Shown one piece after another: positions 1-5,414 of a stretch of 5,414 nt of DNA. Origin of the DNA: an uncultured Parabacteroides sp. Its GTDB lineage: Bacteria; Bacteroidota; Bacteroidia; Bacteroidales; Tannerellaceae. Position numbers and translations under genes: made by a program. The stretch is from NCBI GenBank assembly GCA_900552415.1, contig USAD01000199.1, forward strand, positions 1 through 5,414. Direction: 5' to 3'. How positions within the stretch are numbered: the stretch's first letter is position 1; each line of letters starts with the position of its first letter. The notes beneath the pieces are model-generated. The model was not told where the DNA came from and ran no database searches. It saw only the letters and a list, made by a program, of their open reading frames with translations.

Positions 1-79
1 GACCTTCGAGGATTTCAAGGTGAAACATTTGCCTGACCAGCGTCGTTTGGAATGGCTCCGGAAAAATGCGGCGGAATAG
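1..79 (+). CDS. C-terminal end of an unidentified protein (partial)
   Basis: Reading from base 2, an open frame of 25 codons runs to a TAG at 77-79. The visible tail is hydrophilic and charged, beginning TFEDFKVKHLPDQ and ending RLEWLRKNAAE, as expected for the C-terminus of a soluble protein. The rest of the gene is upstream of the window. I do not recognise the family from so short a tail and assign no function. That it is coding is an inference from the open frame reaching the window edge, the plausible amino-acid composition, and the change to A/T-rich, repeat-bearing sequence soon after the stop. The 82-base palindrome 84 bases downstream may end its transcript. Confidence 0.55.
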   Translation, partial: TFEDFKVKHLPDQRRLEWLRKNAAE

Positions 80-118
80 GTTTGAAGTCCGTTTTTGATT
101 CCATTGCAGTGCGTTGGA

Positions 119-138
119 AATTTCACTGCAGTGGAATT
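119..138. repeat. Small palindrome around CACTGCAGTG
   Basis: CACTGCAGTG at 124-133 is a perfect 10-base palindrome. It extends by four more pairs (119-122 with 135-138) after one T/G mismatch. A near copy, CATTGCAGTG (9 of 10 bases), lies at 102-111, so the half-site TGCAGTG occurs twice within about 20 bases. It could be a regulator binding site or part of a degenerate repeat. Nothing nearby decides between these, and chance is possible. Confidence 0.35.
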
Positions 139-163
139 AAAATTATACTTCGATGGCTCATTT

Positions 164-245
164 TTTTGTCCGAAGAAAAAAGAATTTTTTTCCGAAGGAA
201 ATTTCAATTTCCTTCGAACAAAAAGTTATTTTCCTTCGGACAAAA
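164..245. repeat. 82-base imperfect palindrome (long hairpin)
   Basis: The whole stretch folds on one dyad between bases 204 and 205. The outer arms TTTTGTCCGAAG (164-175) and CTTCGGACAAAA (234-245) are perfect inverted repeats. The inner arms CGAAGGAAATT (193-203) and AATTTCCTTCG (206-216) are also perfect, with a 2-base tip. Between them, runs 177-180/229-232 and 185-189/220-224 also pair. By hand count 34 of 41 positions are Watson-Crick pairs, one is G-T and six are mismatches. The core GTCCGAAG-type word recurs inside each arm, and a further GTCCGAAA follows at 256-263. A run of five T follows the right arm (246-250), so on the + strand it could act as a terminator for the upstream gene. 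A MITE-like or REP-like dispersed repeat is the other likely reading. Confidence 0.8.
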
Positions 246-365
246 TTTTTGCCTTGTCCGAAATGGCATGAAAAGGATTCTTGGAAAAGCCCGGGCGACA
301 TCCGTACACGTTTGTCAATTGGTTTGGCCCGTCATTTCCTGAATATTTAAGGCGTTGGGGACGGG

Positions 366-397
366 TTTGAAAGATACCGTTGAGCGATATAATCTTG
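366..397 (+). promoter_or_regulatory. Bacteroidetes-type promoter for the DUF2490 gene
   Basis: TTTG at 366-369 (the -33 element) is followed after 20 bases by TAATCTTG at 390-397, which matches the Bacteroidetes -7 consensus TAnnTTTG at all but one fixed position. This would place the transcript start near 404 and give a leader of about 36 bases before the ATG at 440. Spacing and position are as expected for the primary sigma factor of this phylum. This is a match by eye. Confidence 0.5.
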
Positions 398-439
398 GAT
401 TATTCTCCTTAACTTCGCGATAATAGAACAGCAAGACGC

Positions 440-1102
440 ATGAACGGATTGATCGCGAACAAGAACACGTTTTTCCTGTCCCTTTTTTGTCTCCTCCTTT
501 CGCTGATGCCCGTATGGGGTGGGGCGAGAGCCGACGATTGGCAAGCTTGGAACCGGATCATGGTGCGTTATCGCCTGAACAGTCGCCTCTCGCTGGCAAG
601 CCGTCTGGAATACCGCCAGACGCTCACGCCTTATCAGGCCGAGCGGGTCGGAGCCAATGCCAGTCTCACCTATCGGCCTTTCCGTTTTCTTGAGCTGGAG
701 GGATTTTATGAATTTCAGCAGATCAAGAACAGTGGACAGTGGCGCTGGCGCCACCGTTATATTGTCGGGGCGCAGGCAAGTACTGGTTATCAATGGCTGA
801 AATTCTCTTTTCGGGAGCGTTTCCAGCAATCTTTCTTTAAGGAACGGACGGAGAATCACTTGCGCTCGCGGGTCAGGGTGGATTGCCTGCTTGCGAACAG
901 CCTGTTGATGCCCTATTTTTTCTCGGAGATCTTTCTCTCCGCCCGCCGGGAGAATTTTTCGGAGATCACTCGTGTCCGTTATAGGCCTGGTTTGCGGATC
1001 GCCTTGTCTGGCGGCCAAACACTCGATCTGTTCTATTGCCGCCAGAACGATATCGCGACCGCGATCCATATTGTCGGAGCCGAATGGGTTATCGAGTTTT
1101 AG
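440..1102 (+). CDS. DUF2490-family outer-membrane beta-barrel protein
   Basis: The 220-residue product starts with a Sec signal peptide: Lys8, a hydrophobic stretch at about 11-26, and a likely signal peptidase I site after Ala-Arg-Ala (residues 29-31). The mature part has alternating polar/hydrophobic strands rich in Arg, Tyr and Phe (for example 36-62 and 97-130) and ends in Phe after a hydrophobic strand, the usual signature of a small outer-membrane beta-barrel. Length and pattern fit the DUF2490 family, whose members are predicted outer-membrane proteins of unknown function common in Bacteroidetes. Position in the outer membrane is inferred. The start at 440 is chosen because it gives a complete signal peptide and lies about 36 bases from the predicted transcript start. 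It appears to be a single-gene unit, convergent with the sulfatase gene, with only 24 bases between the two stop codons and no clear terminator hairpin there. Confidence 0.8.
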   Translation: MNGLIANKNTFFLSLFCLLLSLMPVWGGARADDWQAWNRIMVRYRLNSRLSLASRLEYRQTLTPYQAERVGANASLTYRPFRFLELEGFYEFQQIKNSGQWRWRHRYIVGAQASTGYQWLKFSFRERFQQSFFKERTENHLRSRVRVDCLLANSLLMPYFFSEIFLSARRENFSEITRVRYRPGLRIALSGGQTLDLFYCRQNDIATAIHIVGAEWVIEF

Positions 1103-1126
1103 GAAACCGATACCGATCTGATGTTG

Positions 1127-2689
1127 TTATCTCTTCCAGCTCTCCTTGTAGCCTGCCTGTTTTTCCCTCTCCAGGATTGCCTGGAAAGCCTTGACCTTGT
1201 CTGGATATTGGTGGGCGACGTTTACCTGTTCTCCCGGATCCTCCTTCAGGCAATACAACTGTTCCTCTTTTGAGTTGCCCAGTTCCGTGTTGGTCAGTTT
1301 GTTGTAGGCTGGTCCGTCGCTTGGTGCGATGTATTTCCATTCCCCGTCGCTGACAGCGAGCGATCCGGCGGCCTCGATCACATATTCTCTACCTTTGGTC
1401 TCGTTGCCCAATAATGTCTGCAGGAAATCCTGGCTGTCGATGCCGGCTTGCCCATCGTATTCGACTTGTGCCAGCTTGGCCATTGAGGCGAAGAGGTCGA
1501 TGTGCGAAAAGAGCGCGTCGCTCACCCCGGGCTTGACTTGTCCAGGCCAACTGACGATGAAAGGCACTCGTGTGCCAGCTTCAAAACTGCTGTACTTGCC
1601 GCCCCTGAAGTGGCCCCATGGCTGATGATCGCCCAGGAGCGCTACCGCTTGATCGGCATAGCCATCATCCACTACCGGACCATTGTCGCTGGTCAGGATG
1701 ACCAGTGTTTGGTCGCTGATGCCGGCCTTGTCGAGTGCATCCAGTATCTCGCCTACTGTCCAGTCGAATTGCAGGATGGCGTCGCCGCGATAGCCCATAC
1801 CGCTTTTCCCGGCGAATTTGGGATTGGGGAAACGGGGTACGTGAATGTCGTTGGTTCCCACATAGAGGAAGAAGGGCTCAGACTTATGTTGGTCGATGAA
1901 TCGGGTTGCTTTGGCCGCGATTGAGTCCGCTATGTATTCGTCTTGCCAGAGCGCTTTGCCACCTCCTTTCATGTAGCCGATGCGTGAGATTCCGTTCACG
2001 ATCGCCTGGTCGTGCCCATGATTGGGTGATGGCTTCAGTTTGGTCAGTAATTCCGGATGGTCCTTGCCTAAAGGCTCACCCGGAAAAGGTTTCTCATAGC
2101 TCACCTCGATCGGGGCGGATAGGTCGTAGTTGGCCACTTTTTGGTTTTCCATCCAGACGCATGGTACCCGGTCGCCCGTAGCGGCCATCAGATAAGAATA
2201 ATCGAAGCCCAAGTCTCTGGGTCCGGGTTCCACAACACCGTTCCAGTCTTGCGTTCCGGTTTGGTCGCCCAGGCCTAAGTGCCATTTGCCAATAGCGCCC
2301 GTCGCATGTCCGGCAGTCTTGAACAGATCGGCGATGGTGGTTTGTTCCGGGCGGATCACCATGCCGGCATTTCCGGCGGCGATGCCGGTATCGTCCCGTC
2401 GCCAGCTGTAATGTCCGGTGAAGAGTGCATAACGGGAAGGCGTACTGGTGGCCGCCACCGCATGCGCGTCGGTGAATCGTAGTCCCTGTTTCGCCAGGCG
2501 GTCGACGTTGGGCGTTTGAATACGTTTGGCGCCATAACAACTGATGTCGCCATAGCCCAGGTCGTCGGCAACGATGAAAATCACGTTGGGAATTTTATTC
2601 CCCTCTTCTATCGGGGCGCTTTTGGGTGATCCGCCGCATCCCGAGAGCAAAATGGCGGATAAGGCACCACCAAACACTGTTCGAATCAT
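1127..2689 (-). CDS. Ser-type sulfatase (arylsulfatase-like) lipoprotein
   Basis: This 520-residue protein belongs to the formylglycine-dependent sulfatases (alkaline-phosphatase superfamily), which hydrolyse sulfate esters, usually on host or dietary glycans in Bacteroidales. A short signal peptide ends in a lipobox, Leu-Ser-Gly-Cys18, so a lipid-anchored envelope or periplasmic location is likely. Visible active-site residues: Asp42-Asp43 (metal), S82-T83-P84-S85-R86 (core motif, Ser82 to be oxidised to formylglycine), Lys135-Trp-His137 (GKWHLG), His283 (DIHVP), Asp335-Asn336 (SDNG, metal) and Lys365 (RGGK). All are in the expected order, so the enzyme looks intact and active. Ser rather than Cys at 82 means maturation by a radical-SAM anSME, not encoded here. 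Length is normal for the family. No SusC/D pair or glycosidase adjoins it, so the substrate is unknown. It is transcribed divergently from the broken lactonase gene. Confidence 0.95.
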   Translation of the reverse strand: MIRTVFGGALSAILLSGCGGSPKSAPIEEGNKIPNVIFIVADDLGYGDISCYGAKRIQTPNVDRLAKQGLRFTDAHAVAATSTPSRYALFTGHYSWRRDDTGIAAGNAGMVIRPEQTTIADLFKTAGHATGAIGKWHLGLGDQTGTQDWNGVVEPGPRDLGFDYSYLMAATGDRVPCVWMENQKVANYDLSAPIEVSYEKPFPGEPLGKDHPELLTKLKPSPNHGHDQAIVNGISRIGYMKGGGKALWQDEYIADSIAAKATRFIDQHKSEPFFLYVGTNDIHVPRFPNPKFAGKSGMGYRGDAILQFDWTVGEILDALDKAGISDQTLVILTSDNGPVVDDGYADQAVALLGDHQPWGHFRGGKYSSFEAGTRVPFIVSWPGQVKPGVSDALFSHIDLFASMAKLAQVEYDGQAGIDSQDFLQTLLGNETKGREYVIEAAGSLAVSDGEWKYIAPSDGPAYNKLTNTELGNSKEEQLYCLKEDPGEQVNVAHQYPDKVKAFQAILEREKQAGYKESWKR

Positions 2690-2731
2690 AATGAGAATCG
2701 TATTAAGAATTTAAGTGTTAAACCAGATGCC

Positions 2732-2739
2732 CAAATGTA
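2732..2739 (-). promoter_or_regulatory. -7 promoter box for the sulfatase gene
   Basis: On the minus strand this reads TACATTTG, a full match to the Bacteroidetes -7 consensus TAnnTTTG. It lies 42 bases upstream of the sulfatase ATG, which would give a leader of roughly 35 bases. No good TTTG is seen at the expected -33 distance, only an A-rich stretch, so the promoter may be weak or need an activator. Confidence 0.45.
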
Positions 2740-2857
2740 AACAAAAAATAGGAATGGATCCTTTTGTCTTATGATCTTTGTCTGGATTTTCCCCAGCCTT
2801 CATCGAATAAGTCGGCGAAACGCGCTATATTTACTCCATATATTAAAGAAAGAGTGC

Positions 2858-3905
2858 ATGAGAAAGATACGGTATATCAGTGCGGTCGCCTGTTTGTCGC
2901 TTGCGGTCGCTTGCCATCAGCCTTCAGAAAAGGAGAATAGTGACAATGAGTTAACGGTCAATGGTGGAAAAAAGGAGTTCCTGATGCTGGTGGGCAGTTA
3001 TGCGGAGCCGACAGAAGAGGGTATTAAGTTATACTGCTTCAATGAGGAGAATGGTCAGGCCACTTAAGTGAGTGGCTTAAGTGGCATCTCCAATCCCTCG
3101 TTTTTGGTGACCTCGTCAGATGAGAAACGGATTTACGCCGTTAGTGAGGAGGAGGATGAGACCTCGACCGCGCCATGCGATCCGGTTAGAGAAGGAAAAG
3201 ATGAGTTGGATGAACAGCCGTTTGACTCAAGGAGGCGTGCCTTGTAACATTACGATTGATCCTTCCGGTGAATTTGTCTTGACCACCAATTATATGGGTG
3301 GCAGCATTACGGTTTTTCCGCTGGATAAAGAGGGTGCTTTAGGTGAGGTGTCGCATGTAATCCCGATCAATCAGGTGACGGAACGGAGCAACGGGGCGTC
3401 GTTGCTCAATGAGTCGAAACGGGTAGATGTTCCACTTGAGCCAGGTTCGGGGCCTCGGCATATCTGTTTTCATCCCGATAAGCCTTTCGCTTACCTGATC
3501 AATGAGTTGTCGGGAAAAGTTACGGCCTTTTCCTATGCGGAAGGCCAGGTGGCGATTACGCAATATATTGAGGCGGACACGGTAGGAGCCCGTGGCAGTG
3601 CCGATATCCATGTCTCGCCAGACGGACGTTTCCTTTATGCCTCGAACCGGCTGAAAGCCGATGGCGTAGCGATCTTCTCGATCGATTCGTTGAATGGTTC
3701 CTTGACAAAGGTGGGTTATCAGCTCACTGGACGTCATCCTCGGAATTTCGCTATCTCGCCGAACGGGAAATATCTGCTTGTGGCCAGTCGGGATGATAAT
3801 GTCATCCAGATTTTCCGTCGCGACGCCTCGACCGGTTTGCTTAAGGATACCGGGAAAGAGATCCGGACCAGTCGGCCGGTGTGCCTGAAATTTCTTCGTT
3901 TCTAA
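2858..3905 (+). pseudogene. Broken lactonase-family (Pgl/YbhE-like) lipoprotein gene
   Basis: The intact relatives are seven-bladed beta-propeller proteins related to 6-phosphogluconolactonase; the exported lipoprotein forms have no settled substrate. Start at 2858 gives a signal peptide with lipobox Leu-Ala-Val-Ala-Cys19, then LMLVGSYAEPTEEGIKLY, the typical first blade. The frame stops at codon 70 (TAA, 3065-3067), but the same frame continues with family sequence (VSGLSGISNPSFLV, IYAVSEEEDETSTA) to about 3172. There one extra base, in the CGCC at 3171-3174, moves the reading to the next frame, which carries AIRLEKEK, LTQGGVPCNITI, VPLEPGSGPRHICFHP, YLINELSGKVTAFSY, ADIHVSPDGRFLYASNR, QLTGRHPRNFAISPNGKYLL and the C-terminal PVCLKF to the TAA at 3903-3905. 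Restored length is about 347 residues, shorter than the roughly 380 usual for such lipoproteins. About 40 residues, including the conserved PHxHxxxxSPDG and DLGTD segment, are missing before VPLEPGSGPRH. A separate start within the second half is unlikely to give a folded propeller. Sequencing error could explain the stop and shift but not the deletion. Confidence 0.88.
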
Positions 3906-3922
3906 GAGCTGAGTCTTAGAAA
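3899..3922. terminator. Hairpin spanning both convergent stop codons
   Basis: TTTCTAAGA (3899-3907) and TCTTAGAAA (3914-3922) form a perfect 9-base stem with a 6-base loop. The left arm contains the TAA of the lactonase remnant and the right arm contains the stop codon (TAA on the minus strand, 3916-3918) of the pseudouridine synthase gene; only 10 bases separate the two genes. The place suits a bidirectional terminator, but the stem is A/T-rich and no T-run follows on either strand, so its strength is doubtful. Confidence 0.4.
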
Positions 3923-5414
3923 TCGGCCTTAGCTTCGACAATGATCCGTTTTCCCGTAACCGGATGAGTGAACTCCAGCCGTTCGGCATGAAGATAAAGC
4001 CGTTTGTCCGGACGGCCGTAAAGCGTGTCTCCGACGATTGGATTGTTAAGGCCTTCGGGATGGGCGGCGTGGACACGCAGTTGATGCGTCCGTCCCGTTT
4101 CCGGATAAAAATGGACACGAGTGTGCCCGTCTTGTTGTCCGACCACCTCGTAACGGGTGACGGCCTCTTTGCCAAGTGTCGGATGGACGATTTGCCGCGG
4201 GCGGTCGTTTGGATTCAGGCAGAGCGGAAGTTGGATTATTCCTTTTGCGGGCAGGGTCGGCCTTTCCAAAAGGGCGACGTAGCGTTTCTTGACCTCCCTT
4301 CGTTCGAATTGCGCCTGCAGTTGTTGATGGATCCGCTTGTTCTTGGCGATCAGCAGGAGCCCAGAGGTGGCCATATCGAGCCGATGGACCAACAATGGGC
4401 CGTCAGCTTCCGGATAGTGTTTATGGGCCCATTCGTAGACGGAGTTTAATTTCTCCTTGCCTGGCACGGAGAGCAGTCCGGCTGGCTTGTGCACAACCGC
4501 CAGGTTTTCGTCTTCCCAAAGTATCTCTAGCTCAAGGTCTGGGAATTGCTCTTGCTCGAGTGGATTCTCCTCCACGTCAAGTCCCTGGAGCATGAAACGC
4601 AGCAGAGGTTCACATTTCTCCTTACAGGACGGATAGAAATTACCATGACGTCGCAGTTCGTTCTTCGGTGATTCACCCCACCAGAACTCCGCCATCGCGA
4701 TAGGTTTCAAGCCTTGTTGATAAGCGTATAACAGTAGTTTGGGTGCGGCGCATTCGCCCGTGCCGGCAGGTGGTATGCCACGGCCTGCTTCCTCGAAAAT
4801 GATCCGGACACTTTTTCGTTCGCCGAGCGTGTTCTCCAGCAGATATTGGTCGAAGAGCTGTTGTTGCAAAAGTTGTGAGCGTCGTTTCCGGGTTGCCTTC
4901 AGCTCATCTATCTTGATTTGGATCTGATTAATCCCGGTCTGAAGGGCGGATAACCGTTCATTCATCATTTGGGTCAGTCGCCGGAGCTCCGCTTTCTGGA
5001 ATTGGCTTTCCCGGATGAGCCGTGCCTCTTGTTCAGGCGTTAGAGTTTGTAGGCGCCGTTGGTCACGTTCTCTTTTGGCTTGTTTGGCCTCCTCTTTGGC
5101 GTGGTTGATCCGTTGCTCCCATTCTTGGCGGGCACTTTTGAGTTGGGCTTGGAGTGACAGGTATTCCGGATCGTGATTGAGCGCCTCGATCTGGTGGTTG
5201 ATGGCGGAAATCGCCGCCTCTTCCGTTTTGTAGCCATTCGATGGCTTGGAGAGATCGCATACGGGCGGAACAAAATAGGGCTCGTCGTTACGTCCGTCCA
5301 GGTTTCCGGAAAATGCGGCCAGGAAGCCGATCTCACCCGACTTGTCTTGAGTGATCAGGACTCCAAACATCTTTCCTGATTCCTTGCCCTCAAGATCGAG
5401 AGTCTGTATATAAG
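3916..5414 (-). CDS. RluA-family pseudouridine synthase with long N-terminal extension (5' partial)
   Basis: The enzyme converts a uridine in rRNA or tRNA to pseudouridine in the cytoplasm; which uridine cannot be told. Numbering from the Met at 5370, the C-terminal catalytic domain covers about 281-484: a conserved HKPAGLLSVPG segment (294-304), HRLD with catalytic Asp332 followed by ATSGLLL, Tyr364 (KKRYVAL), GRTHQLRVH (426-434) and GDTLYG (447-452). No S4 RNA-binding domain is seen. Before it are a Lys/Glu/Gln-rich probable coiled coil (about 54-178) and a Cys-bearing segment (Cys207, Cys249, Cys253) found in long Bacteroidetes and Vibrio members. The frame stays open upstream of the Met at 5370 through the window edge (the last visible codons read YIQTLDLEGKESGK), and the GKMFGVL stretch resembles an internal site in relatives of about 550 residues. 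The true start is therefore judged to lie outside the window. Confidence 0.92.
   Translation of the reverse strand, partial: YIQTLDLEGKESGKMFGVLITQDKSGEIGFLAAFSGNLDGRNDEPYFVPPVCDLSKPSNGYKTEEAAISAINHQIEALNHDPEYLSLQAQLKSARQEWEQRINHAKEEAKQAKRERDQRRLQTLTPEQEARLIRESQFQKAELRRLTQMMNERLSALQTGINQIQIKIDELKATRKRRSQLLQQQLFDQYLLENTLGERKSVRIIFEEAGRGIPPAGTGECAAPKLLLYAYQQGLKPIAMAEFWWGESPKNELRRHGNFYPSCKEKCEPLLRFMLQGLDVEENPLEQEQFPDLELEILWEDENLAVVHKPAGLLSVPGKEKLNSVYEWAHKHYPEADGPLLVHRLDMATSGLLLIAKNKRIHQQLQAQFERREVKKRYVALLERPTLPAKGIIQLPLCLNPNDRPRQIVHPTLGKEAVTRYEVVGQQDGHTRVHFYPETGRTHQLRVHAAHPEGLNNPIVGDTLYGRPDKRLYLHAERLEFTHPVTGKRIIVEAKADF

Larger units (their letters stand above)
80..439. other. Noncoding gap with palindromes and a promoter
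   Basis: This 360-base stretch between the upstream gene tail and the DUF2490 gene holds no convincing gene. It is markedly A/T-rich in its middle, unlike the genes on either side. It contains a 10-base palindrome around 128, the long palindrome at 164-245, an 8-base palindrome GCCCGGGC at 289-296, and a promoter candidate at 366-397. Short open frames cross it on the + strand, but they run straight through both arms of the palindrome and give low-complexity Phe/Lys-rich products. Confidence 0.7.

Noticed and set aside
164..245. Invertible promoter (phase-variable switch) bounded by the 12-base inverted repeats
   Set aside because: The DNA between the arms is itself symmetric about the same centre, so inversion would change little. 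No promoter match or recombinase gene is seen. A palindromic repeat explains it better.
52..350. Two small + strand open frames (96 and 65 codons) in the gap
   Set aside because: One overlaps the end of the upstream gene and both run through the two arms of the palindrome, giving Phe/Lys-rich low-complexity products. No promoter or family likeness supports them.
347..1069. A 240-codon open frame on the minus strand, longer than the DUF2490 gene it overlaps
   Set aside because: Its product has no signal peptide, domain or family likeness, while the + strand frame has a clear signal peptide, beta-barrel pattern, C-terminal Phe and a promoter. It is an antisense shadow of the real gene.
1103..1126. 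A terminator in the 24-base gap between the convergent DUF2490 and sulfatase genes
   Set aside because: Only a short direct repeat (ACCGAT ACCGAT, 1106-1117) is seen; no stem or T-run could be found.
1502..1924. A + strand 140-codon open frame inside the sulfatase gene
   Set aside because: It is antisense to an intact sulfatase with all catalytic motifs, and has no signal of its own.
2826..2833. TATATTTA as a -7 box for the lactonase gene
   Set aside because: It differs from TAnnTTTG at the important final G and lacks a TTTG at the -33 distance. It is too weak to list for a gene that is broken.
3120..3905. A stand-alone 261-residue protein starting at the ATG at 3120
   Set aside because: The first 18 residues are out-of-frame translation of family sequence, and the family likeness begins only after 3174. 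It is the downstream part of the broken lactonase gene.
3339..4175. A 278-codon minus-strand open frame spanning the lactonase remnant and the end of the pseudouridine synthase gene
   Set aside because: It overlaps two recognisable genes in other frames and its product resembles no family; it is a shadow frame.

Overview
The window looks like chromosomal DNA of a Bacteroidales bacterium, most likely Parabacteroides or a close relative. This is inferred from a Bacteroidetes-style promoter (TTTG, 20 bases, TAATCTTG), the lack of Shine-Dalgarno sites, a serine-type sulfatase lipoprotein, a DUF2490 outer-membrane protein, and a long RluA-like pseudouridine synthase of the type common in this phylum. 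Species level cannot be read from the sequence. No tRNA, rRNA, CRISPR array, transposase or phage gene was seen.

Layout from left to right: (1) bases 1-79, the last 25 codons of an unidentified + strand gene; (2) bases 80-439, a noncoding gap holding an 82-base imperfect palindrome, a smaller palindrome and a promoter candidate; (3) 440-1102 (+), an exported DUF2490-type beta-barrel protein; (4) 1127-2689 (-), a sulfatase lipoprotein of the Ser (S-x-P-S-R) class, convergent with gene 3; (5) 2690-2857, a divergent intergenic region with a -7 box for the sulfatase; (6) 2858-3905 (+), a lactonase-family (YbhE/Pgl-like beta-propeller) lipoprotein gene that is broken; (7) 3916-5414 (-), an RluA-family pseudouridine synthase whose 5' end lies beyond the window.

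Strands alternate (+, +, -, +, -), so every complete gene is probably transcribed alone and there is no operon in view. The sulfatase has no neighbouring SusC/SusD pair, glycosidase or sulfatase-maturing enzyme here, so its substrate cannot be read from context. The genes do not form an evident pathway.

The strongest observations are the decayed lactonase gene (one nonsense codon, one single-base frameshift, and an apparent loss of about 40 codons including a conserved blade) and the 82-base palindrome at 164-245, which looks like a mobile-repeat relic or a long terminator hairpin. I did not find convincing evidence for a new multi-gene system.
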